From Zelonia costaricensis (taxonomy: Eukaryota; Euglenozoa; Kinetoplastea; Trypanosomatida; Trypanosomatidae): DNA of 21,474 nucleotides. The notes under the pieces were generated by a model. It saw only the letters and a list, made by a program, of their open reading frames with translations. It was not told where the DNA came from and ran no database searches. The DNA lies in contig JASAOO010003091.1 in assembly GCA_030849075.1 (NCBI GenBank), forward strand, positions 1 through 21,474, given 5' to 3'. Positions 8,874 to 17,495 of the stretch are shown one piece after another. Made by a program: the position numbers and the translations under genes. Positions within the stretch are counted from its first letter, which is position 1. Each line of letters begins with the position of its first letter.

Positions 8874-9295
8874 AATACGAAGACTCGTACCTCCAGCACA
8901 ACGCCACCGATCGGCAGAAGAAGAGAAAGGAAGGGGGGGTGCTCGAGGGGGTGGGAGGGGGAAAGGAGGATCGTGGCGACCTCGTCGACCATGTCCGCGC
9001 TCGCCCCACCCCTCACGCACGGCGGGGGTGACGCCGCACCCCTGCCCTCCACCCGCTCCTCCCAGTGCCGTTATCGCTTCCTTATGCACTCCACGTGCGC
9101 TGCGAGCATGAGGCGCAGCGAACGTGAAGAGGACGAGCGAGACGGGGAAGGGGGAAGGGGGCCCATCACGAGCGACTGCACCTCCTCGTGCTGCGGTGGC
9201 GTGCGGACACAAGACGAAGAGAAGGAAAAGCCAAAAGCTGAAGGCGTGTGCGTGTGAGCGGGTGCCACGCATTGCCACGATGCAGCGTGACTGCG

Positions 9296-9297
<2 letters not shown>

Positions 9298-9345
<48 letters not shown>

Positions 9346-9350
9346 GCGTG
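9298..9350. repeat. (GT)n microsatellite
   Basis: About 50 bases of TG/GT dinucleotide with two GCG interruptions at the right end. It is the longest such array in the window and likely to be length-polymorphic. Confidence 0.95.
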
Positions 9351-9631
9351 CCAACCAACGGCAACATTCACGGCGTTGACTACTTCCTAAAGAAAACACA
9401 CAAGGGGGAGGTGTGGAGGGGGAGAAGGACAGAGGGCGGGGGTGGGGGTGGGAGGAGAGAAAGGCAAAGAGTGCGGCGGACGCGATGTGGGTGTGCGCGC
9501 GAGGAACGGGCTTCGTGCATCGTCGACCTCAGCCGACCAGCCGGCCAGCGCGCCGCCCCCTCCGCCCCTTTCCGCCCCCCCCCCGCATCTCCCTGTCTTC
9601 ACAACCAACGACACGGACCATCACGGCCTGC

Positions 9632-10813
9632 CTAGGCGGACACCTGCGGCGCCTTCGCCTCAGCCGCGGCCGCGGCGGCGCGCTCGGCGATGAGCTTCTG
9701 CGTGTGCGCCTCGACCTGGTCGCGCAGCGGGCCGTTCTCGAACTCGAGGCGGCGCAGGAAGGCGTCCTTGCCCAGGTGCGCCATGTACTCGAAGTCGTTG
9801 CCCTCCAGCGCGCTGATGTCCTCGACGAGGTAGGCGGGATCGTTGTAGTAGCCCAGCACGTAGTTGGTCAGGATGATCAGGTTCGGCGTCTTGCCCTCCT
9901 CCACGAACTTGGGGCCGAGGAACTCGTGGTAGTCGTTCACGCGCGTCATGACCTCGTCGCGGGACAGGTTCTTGTCGTACGGAGCTAGGAAGCGGCGCCA
10001 GGCGTAGTCGTAGAGGTCCTCGTCAGACATCTGCTCGTGCAGCTTCTGGGTGATGACCATGTAGTCCTCATTCCACGCGAGGTTCCAGTAGTCCTTCACA
10101 CGCGTGCTGGCGCACGTGCGGCTGAGCATCGGGAACGTCGGCATGTTCATGCTGCGGGCAAGGTGGCGCAGCGACTTGCGCTTGATCTGGTAAAACTTGA
10201 GGAAGCCGTCGTACATCTCCGCCGCGGGGCGCAGCACCTTCGGGTCGCGGCGAACATTGTTCTTCTCGAAGAGGTCGTCCCAGGCGCGCTCCTGCGTCGG
10301 CGTCCACGGGTAGGCGTGGTAGTCGAAGAACCACTTGGTGTCCATGATGTAGGACGGCGCGCTGCGGTAGCGGTACAGGTCCTGCGCCTCCCGCCACGCC
10401 TTCTGCTCCTCGGGGGAGCGGCTGAAACAGGACGGGGTGAAGGTGTTGCTCGACATCCAGAAGAACGTCGGGATCAGTGCGTAGCCGCCGAGCACGAGGC
10501 CCCAGCCGACGCCGTGCGCCATGCACCACATGTCGTGCTTGTAGCGCATGAGCTGGGCCAGCTCCTTCTGCGACACCTCCTCGCTGAGCTTCATGTCCAC
10601 CCACATGTTCTTGTTCTGGTCGTGGCCGCGCTTCCAGTAGTCCGGGCTGTACGCCTCGCTCTGCTCGTAGAACTCCTGCGGCCCGTGGGTGTAGCCGCGG
10701 TTGTAGATCTTCAGCCACGTGGCAAACGCATCGCGCGACTGCGTGGCGAAGAGCGCCAGACCGGGCACGAAGTTCGCCACGTTCGACTTGAGCACGCTCC
10801 ACGTCCCCTGCAT
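9632..10813 (-). CDS. ATPTB1: Mitochondrial membrane protein, probable ATP synthase subunit ATPTB1 with LETM1-like region
   Basis: A 393-residue protein. One hydrophobic span lies at about 102-121 (GWGLVLGGYALIPTFFW), flanked by a Trp/Tyr-rich N-terminal segment. Residues about 204-300 follow the LETM1 ribosome-binding-domain pattern: an LRHLAR..NMPTFP helix, then a long helix with D-Y-M-V-I, then an MSDEDLYDYAWRRF helix and a C-terminal helix. The order span then RBD-like region matches LETM1. The end (376-393) is Ala-rich and charged. I name it ATPTB1, a euglenozoan-specific Fo subunit, from size, the single span, and the neighbouring SUB2; my memory is that the T. brucei genes are neighbours too. 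A different LETM1-domain protein is the main alternative. The ATG at 10813 sits in a gccaccATG context with a predicted acceptor upstream. Stop is TAG. The coding status is very secure; the name is moderate. Confidence 0.9.
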   Translation of the reverse strand: MQGTWSVLKSNVANFVPGLALFATQSRDAFATWLKIYNRGYTHGPQEFYEQSEAYSPDYWKRGHDQNKNMWVDMKLSEEVSQKELAQLMRYKHDMWCMAHGVGWGLVLGGYALIPTFFWMSSNTFTPSCFSRSPEEQKAWREAQDLYRYRSAPSYIMDTKWFFDYHAYPWTPTQERAWDDLFEKNNVRRDPKVLRPAAEMYDGFLKFYQIKRKSLRHLARSMNMPTFPMLSRTCASTRVKDYWNLAWNEDYMVITQKLHEQMSDEDLYDYAWRRFLAPYDKNLSRDEVMTRVNDYHEFLGPKFVEEGKTPNLIILTNYVLGYYNDPAYLVEDISALEGNDFEYMAHLGKDAFLRRLEFENGPLRDQVEAHTQKLIAERAAAAAAEAKAPQVSA

Positions 10814-10893
10814 GGTGGCGATATGCGGTAGAGAGGGGGGAGAAAGGGGGAAGTGTTATGCGGAGGGACGTTGACGTGCGGAGAAACGCAGGA

Positions 10894-10925
10894 CTGCGGG
10901 GGGGCACACGGAAAACAAGTCGCCA
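10894..10925 (-). promoter_or_regulatory. Predicted trans-splice acceptor for the ATPTB1-like gene
   Basis: The minus strand reads a T/C-rich stretch (opposite about 10896-10922, with TTGTTTTCC and a C run) ending in CGCAG, with the AG at 10895-10894. No AG occurs on the minus strand between there and the ATG at 10813, which predicts a 5' UTR of about 80 bases. A (CA)n array lies just upstream (opposite 10944-10970). Confidence 0.5.
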
Positions 10926-10943
10926 AGCAAGGCGGTGGCTTCT

Positions 10944-10970
10944 CTGTGTGTGTGTGTGTGTGTGTGTGTC
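10944..10970. repeat. (TG)n microsatellite
   Basis: An uninterrupted GT/TG array of about 26 bases, just upstream of the predicted splice acceptor of the ATPTB1-like gene when read on the minus strand. Confidence 0.95.
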
Positions 10971-11299
10971 GAGACAGCGAGGTGAAGAGGAGGAGGGAGA
11001 GGCCGCAAAGATGTACACAACATGTGCGGGGGAGGGGAGGGGGGGAGGGGGCGGCAAGTTGAGAATCCAAGCGGTGGCACACGCACAACCTCCCCACCCA
11101 CGCCACGCGAGGCGCACCCGGGAGAGACGCGGCAGCGATGCCACCGCCGACCGCCCTCGTGGCGCAGAGTGCGCCGCGGGACAGCCGTGCTGCGTCTCTC
11201 CCTCACAAAACGCAGCACATCAGAAGCGCACGCAAAGTTGCAGCAGCAGCGAGGCGGTGCCGTGAGTTCCCCTCTTCGGCGACGCACCCGGTGTGCCTC

Positions 11300-11326
11300 T
11301 GTGTGTGTGTGTGTGTGTGTGTGTGT
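11300..11326. repeat. (TG)n microsatellite
   Basis: An uninterrupted GT array of about 27 bases in the probable 3' UTR of the SPRY/RING gene. Confidence 0.95.
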
Positions 11327-11776
11327 TCAGCTTTCGTTTCCTGTGCCCTAACAGTAGCGCAGGCCGTCCAGGAGGGGTCAACAGCGGCGGCAGCCGCGGA
11401 AGCGCGAAGGCCCGCTGTGGCGCCGCGGGTGCAAGAGAAGGGGAAAGTGCGTGCGTGGCCGAGGTGGGGGGCCAAGGGGAGGCGAGGTGCGGCAGCGGTG
11501 CCGCTGTCACCCACACCCCAGCGCTACCAACGCACCAGTAAACACATCGCCGTCAAGCCCGCCTCCACCTACACCGGTGCGTGCCGGTGCGCCGGGCGCC
11601 CCGAGGCACCGCGGCGGCGGCACCGTCCCCCGCACCACACCCAGCTGACGCACACAGACACACACACATCAGCAACTGTCGTCGAGAGGCTCAAGCCGCG
11701 GCACTCGGACACGAGCGTCGTGCAGGGTGAGAAGAAGGTCGGGGCACGCGTCACGCGCAGCGTCAGCCGCGCGCGC

Positions 11777-14700
11777 CTATGCGCCGCTGGCGCGGTCGTC
11801 GTCGGTGATATGCTCTATCACGATGACGTCCTCCTTGCAGACGAAGCACGGCACCGTCAGGGCGTCCTCGCCGCGGCGGGCCTGCACTGGGGCCGGAGCC
11901 GCCGTGTCCATCGTGTACAGCCGAACCACCCCCTCCGCCGCCGCGCTGGCCGCGTCCGTGTCCGAGCCGACCAACACGAGCGGCGAGGGCGGCACTGCCG
12001 CCTTCGCCGCGGCATTCGTAGCGGCGTCCTCTACCGGCGGCGACAGCGACGGTGGCGTGGACGCGGCGCGGGGAGCGACGCCCTCCCGCACGAGCTGCAG
12101 CGCCCGCACCGAGCGCTGGTAGCGGAGGTAGCAGATGTGGCAGCACACGTGGCGGCACGGGTGCAGCCGCACATTGGCCTCGCTCTCCATGCAGATCATG
12201 CACAGCCGGTCGTCGTCACCGTCGTCGATTCCACCGGCCAGCCGCACCACGTGCAAAGGTGGCACAGGCGGCGGCGTACGCTGCTCAACGCCACACCACG
12301 CGCTGCCGGCGTCTCCCGCGGGGGAGTTGGGGCTCAGCAGCTGGTGGGAGCGGCAGCTGACCTCCTGGCTGCTCGCATGGCCGCTGGCTCCTTGACTTAC
12401 CGCGCTCCGCGAAGATCGGCCCGTGGTGCCGCTAACCCGCGCAGAGGTCGTGGGCGGGGGCTGCACCGCGACGCGCAGCGCATCGAGCCTCCCTCGCAGG
12501 AAGTCCATGTTTCCCAGCACGTCAGCCGGAACCGCGTCCACCGGTTGCAGCGCCCACTTCACGCTGCCCGCACGCCGCCCCGCGGACAGACCGCTGCCGT
12601 CGTCCGCGGCACCCTGCGCCGTCCACCACGAGCGGCGGTCAATGACAGCCTGCGCCAGCGTCACGAGCGGCGCAACCAGCATGGCACCCACCGTAAGAAA
12701 GGGGTTCGACGCCCGCACCGTGCCATTGATGTCAATCATGCGCCGCGTGGCGGACATCATCGGTGCCACGAGGCCCACACGCGTGCAGCACGTCTCCATC
12801 CAGTGCGCCACCCCGTCCTTGTCCAGCAAGACGGCCGGCATCAGTACGTTGTCGGCCGCCGCATCGGCGGAGGCCGTCGACGGGCGCGACCCCGGCGGCC
12901 CGCTGGCCCGCATGAGGCACTGCACCACCATCTCCATCATCTCCTTCCGCAGTGCGTCGTGCTCGTCGTGGTGGTCGCGGCCCAGGCTCGCCAAGCCTGC
13001 CGTCTCCTGCGCTGCCGCGGCGCGTGTTGGGTCAGAGTGGAGACGCCACGCCGGCGCGTTGCGGCGCTCCAGCCACTGCGCCTTGCGGTTCCCGTTGATG
13101 CGGGTCGCGAACTCGAAGACGTACAGGTTCTTGCGCAGCTGCTGGTAGAGAGACCGGAAGCTGCGAATGTGCTCTGCCGACTCTGTGCCCCAGGACGGCG
13201 GCGGTGGGAGGCGCTGGCTGAGCCGCGATAGCAGCGCGTTGCACTCCGCCGTGATGGGGAACTGCAGGACCTCGTACTTGTACTCCTCCGTCACGCTGTC
13301 AAAGAGCCGGTAGTACACGCCGTCCGCCGTGTCGTGCGTCTCGGGCATCTCCAGCAGGAAGTACGGCCGCTGGGGGCACGCCACCACCGCCGGCGTGCAC
13401 CTTGGGATGAGCCACGCGAAGCTCTCGTCCAGCATGCGAGGCGGCGGAATCATGCAGCCGTCATCCATGGCCAGCGCGAACATGAAGTTCACGGCCGCGC
13501 GGTCGTTGGGGTAGCGCTGATACGTGTCCAGGAAGTCGCGGAAGTGCCGCTCTAGAAACGACGGCTGCCCCGCTCCCTCTCGCGGCGCCCCCTTGTGCAG
13601 GCGGTACAGCTGCCGCGCCGTGAGCCGGCGGTCCTCGGCGTTGCCGCCCAGCACGCTGGCGGCTGCGTGGTGCATGTATAGCCGCGCAAACGCGTTCGCC
13701 GTCGCGCGGCGCCGCTTCACGTCGAAGAAGAAGCCGAACAGGGTCGGGGCCCGCGTGGCGAGGTCAGCGTTCTGGCCGCGCACGAGGCCCAGCAGCAGCC
13801 ACAAGTGCACAAACACGTTGCTCACCTGCACGGGCAGCATCAGGAACGCGCGTGGAGGGGCGTGCGGCGCCTCGGCGGCCTCCTGTCGGTGCACCGTCTC
13901 CAGCGGCGGCACTGCAGCGGCGGGCGTCGCTGGCAGGGGCGCCGCAGCCGCGCACAGACACTGCTCGAAGACGGCCATGCGGCCCCAGTAGTATCCGTGC
14001 ACCTTGCCCAGGACACCACAGAACGCCCGCAGCCCCGCGCTGTTCTGCCCGTCCCGCAGCGGCGCCACGGTCACTGCGAGGTTGGCAATGTGCCGCAGCA
14101 GCTGCGGGTGCACGTCCGCCGTGCGCGGCTCTGGCGCCTGCATGTGCTGCGCCACTGCCGTGCACATCGCGCTCGGCAGCGCGGCGCACTGCGCCAGCAG
14201 GCCACGCAGAAACACGTCCAGCAGCAGCACCGCCGCCATGAACAGCTCCTCGCCGCGCTCCTGCACCGCGTCCTCCACGGAGCCCGGCGCCGTCGCCGGC
14301 GGCACCGCCGTGCCCTCCACGAAGGCCGCGACGGCCGGCAGGCTGTCGAGCGTGCCCCGCCGCGCCACGTGGAACGCGGCGACCGCGCGCCAGTGCTCCG
14401 GCCATGACGTAGCCACTGCATCGAACGGCGCCGCGCCGGCTGCATCGGCGACCGGCATGCAGCAGCCGTTCAACTTGTCCAGCTCCGCCGCGATGTCGCT
14501 GCCGACACGCGCGAGGGAGCCGCCAATGCGGTCGCCCAACAGTGACTCAGCGCCCCCGCCCTCGTCGCGGCCGCTCGCCACCGGAAGGGAGAGCGGGCGG
14601 CCGTAGAAGCGCTGAGGCGGCAGCCACTCCATCGCCAGCGCGCGCCAGCTGAGCTGCGTTGCCAGCATCGCCGACGGCCTCCACGCCGTCGCAGGGCCGT

Positions 14701-16489
14701 CTGCGGCGTCACCGTCGGGCTGCTGCGGCTGCGGCTGCGGCTGCTCGTCCACCGCCGGCATGCCCCGGCCCAGCGCCGCCGCGACGCTCAGCGCGAGCAC
14801 ACCGAGCACGACCGGGGAGACCGCATCGGCGATCGCGTACGGGAACCCCTCGTGAAAGGCCTCCGTGCGTGCGTCGAGACCCGGGCAGCCGCCTGTGCCG
14901 ACGGCAAGCAGCCGCGGGTCCTGGACGATCTGCATGAGCGCCACCGCCAGCGGGCCGCGGCATACCGGGTCATCGACGAAGTTCTGCACCGCGGTAGCCG
15001 CCTTGTGCCACATGGTACGCTGCTGCGCAAACACGTCGTCGCGCAGTGCGAGCTGCACAACTGCGTCTGCCGGCGTCGCTGAGTGCAGCGCCTCCGTGAT
15101 GGCCTGCGTGGCGTGCTCGTCAACGGAGTGCACCATGAACAAGTTCAGCAGTGCGCTCACGAAGGTCGGCGTGTCGGCCACCAGCACGTGCCTGTAGCTC
15201 GGGAACGAGGCGAAGTCGCGCATCATACGCGTGACGAGGAGCTGCCGCGACGCGTTGCCGCTCATGCGGTGCTGGATGCCCGTGATCATGAGGGCGGGTA
15301 GGGGGGCAAAGCAGTCAGCCGGCATAAACAGCGACAGGGCCTGCCAGATGAGCTCGACGCAGCGCAGCGCATCGGGGGTGAGGTCGCCCTCGTCGCTTAG
15401 TACGCCGTCCCACACCACGGCACCCTCCCGCGTCTCTGCGACGCGCGACACCTTGTGGGAGACGTAGAAGCGCAGCAGCCAGAAGCCCAGCCACGCGCAG
15501 AACGCCTTCCAGCGCTTCCGCACGTTACCCTCCAGCCAGCGCACCAGCTGGAGGCAGCGCTCCTGTGTCCGGTGCAACTCGACCACGTGCGTCGTGAAGA
15601 GTCGGTGGAACACGGAGTTGCCGATGTGCGTCGCGCTCTCGGGGAGCGGGAGCCGGAGCATGTCCATGAGCTCGCGGACGCTGACGCCGCCGACAGAGAG
15701 GCAGATCCAATCACCCGCGTTGGTCTTCAACTTCACCGATTCGCTCACGGCTTCGTGTGGGGCGTCGCTGTTCGTGCTGCGGTCCTGCGGCTCGCTCTCA
15801 TCCGAGTGGTCGGACAGCGTGGGCGACGCGCCGCTGCTCCGGCCCAGCACGTCGCACCAGAACGTCTCGCAGACCGTGCGGTAGCCGCTGCGGGGGTAGC
15901 ACATATGGGCCTCGCCGAGGTTGACGAGGCACGCCTCGCCCTCGCCTAGCGACAGGGCCGGGGTGAAGACGAGCATCTCGTCCGTGAACTCCGCATCCGT
16001 GTAGAACCGCGCGCCGCGGCGCAGCAGCGACGCCTTCGTGGGCAGCGTCGCCCCCGCGAAGAGCACTCCGTTGAGCGTGAAGTCGAAGTTGCCGGTCGCG
16101 AGGTCCGCGAAGCAGCCGAGCACGTCGCCGCCACGCCACTGCAGCGCCGGCACGGGGGTGGAGGTGAGGTTCCACACCACGCCGCGGCTGCCGTCCGCCG
16201 CGACGGAGAGCGGGAAGTCGCCGACGCCCTCGGTCGCCGTGAAGGGCAGCCCCAGCGGGGTCGCGCACCACCCGCACTGCAGCAGCCCCCCGGTCAGCAG
16301 GTACACCTCGTACTGCACTCGCTGCTCCCCAGCGAGGTCGCAGTTCATGAGGCTGACGGACGTGAAGCTCTTGGCCGTGATGACGGTGCCCTGCGGCACC
16401 TCCATCATGCTCGCCGACTCCGTCGCCCCCGGGCACACGGACCACTCGAGCGTCATGTGGTCCGGCACATTCACCGCCTCATGTGCCAT
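11777..16489 (-). CDS. Large SPRY-domain and RING-finger protein, probable E3 ubiquitin ligase (KPC1/RNF123-like)
   Basis: A 1570-residue protein. An N-terminal SPRY domain spans about 55-195; hallmarks are CGWC near 72-75, a W106 core strand, GGDVLGCF (120-127) and FDFTLNG (135-141). A central region of over 1000 residues is mostly helical-looking, with Ala/Pro-rich linkers and a PQPQPQ-type stretch. The C terminus carries a RING finger: CMIC (1430-1433), C-R-H near 1445-1447, C-x2-C ending at CHIC (1450-1453), and the last pair CFVC (1548-1551). SPRY first and RING last is the arrangement of KPC1/RNF123 (about 1300 residues in mammals), the ligase that targets the CDK inhibitor p27; the trypanosomatid substrate is unknown. 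The final zinc pair is 94 residues from the previous one, longer than typical. The ATG at 16489 is the first of its frame. Stop is TAG. Assignment to E3 is good, to KPC1 specifically moderate. Confidence 0.93.
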   Translation of the reverse strand: MAHEAVNVPDHMTLEWSVCPGATESASMMEVPQGTVITAKSFTSVSLMNCDLAGEQRVQYEVYLLTGGLLQCGWCATPLGLPFTATEGVGDFPLSVAADGSRGVVWNLTSTPVPALQWRGGDVLGCFADLATGNFDFTLNGVLFAGATLPTKASLLRRGARFYTDAEFTDEMLVFTPALSLGEGEACLVNLGEAHMCYPRSGYRTVCETFWCDVLGRSSGASPTLSDHSDESEPQDRSTNSDAPHEAVSESVKLKTNAGDWICLSVGGVSVRELMDMLRLPLPESATHIGNSVFHRLFTTHVVELHRTQERCLQLVRWLEGNVRKRWKAFCAWLGFWLLRFYVSHKVSRVAETREGAVVWDGVLSDEGDLTPDALRCVELIWQALSLFMPADCFAPLPALMITGIQHRMSGNASRQLLVTRMMRDFASFPSYRHVLVADTPTFVSALLNLFMVHSVDEHATQAITEALHSATPADAVVQLALRDDVFAQQRTMWHKAATAVQNFVDDPVCRGPLAVALMQIVQDPRLLAVGTGGCPGLDARTEAFHEGFPYAIADAVSPVVLGVLALSVAAALGRGMPAVDEQPQPQPQQPDGDAADGPATAWRPSAMLATQLSWRALAMEWLPPQRFYGRPLSLPVASGRDEGGGAESLLGDRIGGSLARVGSDIAAELDKLNGCCMPVADAAGAAPFDAVATSWPEHWRAVAAFHVARRGTLDSLPAVAAFVEGTAVPPATAPGSVEDAVQERGEELFMAAVLLLDVFLRGLLAQCAALPSAMCTAVAQHMQAPEPRTADVHPQLLRHIANLAVTVAPLRDGQNSAGLRAFCGVLGKVHGYYWGRMAVFEQCLCAAAAPLPATPAAAVPPLETVHRQEAAEAPHAPPRAFLMLPVQVSNVFVHLWLLLGLVRGQNADLATRAPTLFGFFFDVKRRRATANAFARLYMHHAAASVLGGNAEDRRLTARQLYRLHKGAPREGAGQPSFLERHFRDFLDTYQRYPNDRAAVNFMFALAMDDGCMIPPPRMLDESFAWLIPRCTPAVVACPQRPYFLLEMPETHDTADGVYYRLFDSVTEEYKYEVLQFPITAECNALLSRLSQRLPPPPSWGTESAEHIRSFRSLYQQLRKNLYVFEFATRINGNRKAQWLERRNAPAWRLHSDPTRAAAAQETAGLASLGRDHHDEHDALRKEMMEMVVQCLMRASGPPGSRPSTASADAAADNVLMPAVLLDKDGVAHWMETCCTRVGLVAPMMSATRRMIDINGTVRASNPFLTVGAMLVAPLVTLAQAVIDRRSWWTAQGAADDGSGLSAGRRAGSVKWALQPVDAVPADVLGNMDFLRGRLDALRVAVQPPPTTSARVSGTTGRSSRSAVSQGASGHASSQEVSCRSHQLLSPNSPAGDAGSAWCGVEQRTPPPVPPLHVVRLAGGIDDGDDDRLCMICMESEANVRLHPCRHVCCHICYLRYQRSVRALQLVREGVAPRAASTPPSLSPPVEDAATNAAAKAAVPPSPLVLVGSDTDAASAAAEGVVRLYTMDTAAPAPVQARRGEDALTVPCFVCKEDVIVIEHITDDDRASGA

Positions 16490-16686
16490 CGGTGGGGGCA
16501 GTATTTTCGAGGCGTCGACGCGGCGCGACGTGCCCTCGCGGTGAAGCAGACCGCGCGCGTCACACCCTCACGCAGTGGAGACGTGATATGGCGGCGTCAG
16601 GGCCTCCAGGAGAGAGGAGGCTGTGTGTGCGGAGGCAGCGCAGAGCCGTGCAGCGCGCACACGGGCGGCTGCCGACACTGACGTCA

Positions 16687-16730
16687 CTGCGGGTGTGTGG
16701 GTGGGGGGGGGGGTGAAGAAAGCGGGCCTC
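16687..16730 (-). promoter_or_regulatory. Predicted trans-splice acceptor for the SPRY/RING gene
   Basis: The minus strand reads CTTTCTTCA, then a long C run with ACCCACACACC opposite 16692-16724, then GCAG with the AG at 16688-16687. This is the strongest pyrimidine tract plus AG close to the gene and predicts a 5' UTR of about 200 bases before the ATG at 16489. Another AG at 16536-16535 is nearer but has a weak tract. Confidence 0.45.
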
Positions 16731-16859
16731 GGTAACTCCCACTTTGCTGTGCCTTGCTCTCTCGGGCGCTCTACGGCCGCGTGCAAGGCGCCGGTAGTGT
16801 GCGATAGCCGCCTGCGCCCTCAAGGAAGAGGTGCACACCTACACAGACACACACACACA

Positions 16860-17310
16860 CATGAATACTTCCTTTCCTTGTCAGTAGGTGAGATCGGTAC
16901 ATGTTTGCGTATAGAGAAGATAAGAGTAAAGACAGATTAGAGAGGAATCAAATTGACTGGGGTTAATCCCGTTCATGTCCACGTTCGCGGTCGTGGGTCA
17001 CAACCAGTTCCCTTTGCTCTATGTAGCCGAGATTTCACGAGAATGCAGGGTCCACCCTTCTATGTCCGTCATGTCTCGCCCGGTGGCTGACACGTCGGGA
17101 GGATGGTTGGGTGGGACTCACTGACAGAAGTGTCGCTTTGCCTCCCTTCAGAAGAGGGAGGGATAGAAAAGGAAAGACGCGGTACAGGTGTGAAGGTACG
17201 GAAAACCGTTGTAAAAACAGAAAAAAAAAGAAAAGGATTTTTTGTCAACAGAAATCGGAGGAGAGAGAAAGCAAATTTGAAAGTCTCACGTTTTTTTCTT
17301 TCTTAGATGG
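16860..17310. other. A/T-richer island with A-rich tracts, unlike the rest of the window
   Basis: This stretch lacks the GC-rich simple-sequence texture of its flanks and looks like ordinary mixed sequence. Near 17205-17290 the plus strand becomes very A-rich (a run of nine A around 17221-17229, and A4-A5 runs), followed by a TTTTTTT run near 17290. On the plus strand an A-rich 3' end would fit a degenerate retroposon (SIDER-like); on the minus strand the same bases form the most T-rich pyrimidine tract here, followed by an AG at 17147-17146. I cannot decide between them, and no reverse-transcriptase-like coding is present. Confidence 0.4.
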
Positions 17311-17467
17311 AGGAGAGGTCTGCGTCGAGCCTCGCCTACTGGAAGGATAGGAAGGAGGGACGGCAGAGGAGGAGGAGAAGAGAGTAGTGAGGGGGGGCAA
17401 TACCAGTCACTATTCACCGTCCCTAGGTTTCCATATTCCTCCGTATAGTGGCTTGCGGGTGTAGATG

Positions 17468-17495
17468 TGTGCGTGTGTGTGTGTGTGTGTGTGTG
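17468..17495. repeat. (GT)n microsatellite
   Basis: An almost uninterrupted GT array of about 28 bases (one GC step at the left), within the intergenic region upstream of the SPRY/RING gene. Confidence 0.9.

Larger units (their letters stand above)
7905..9631. other. Intergenic region between ATPTB1-like gene and SUB2
   Basis: About 1.7 kb without a credible gene. It includes the SUB2 5' flank and the 3' UTR of the 9632-10813 gene. It holds the G18 run, an imperfect AC array (8819-8873), a near-perfect GT array (9301-9350) and G/A-rich tracts (about 8060-8160, 8920-8970, 9408-9480). Open frames here are dominated by H-T-H-T or C-V-C-V from the microsatellites. Confidence 0.7.
10814..11776. 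other. Intergenic region between the SPRY/RING gene and the ATPTB1-like gene
   Basis: About 960 bases, the shortest gap between complete genes here. It holds the 5' flank of the 9632-10813 gene, two GT arrays (10944-10970 and 11300-11326), a G/A-rich tract (about 11030-11055) and the 3' UTR of the SPRY/RING gene. No gene is supported. Confidence 0.7.

Noticed and set aside
11669..11776. 35 open codons following the TAG of the SPRY/RING gene, as a second possible readthrough
   Set aside because: Only about 69% of third positions are G/C, against 85% (29 of the first 30) after the metaxin TAG, and there is no domain or membrane segment. A chance opening of this length is expected in GC-rich DNA.
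11138..13231. 697-codon open frame on the plus strand
   Set aside because: It lies antisense over the 3' part of the SPRY/RING gene, is Arg/His/Ala-rich low complexity, and starts inside a microsatellite-containing spacer. Long antisense frames are expected where codon third positions are nearly all G/C.
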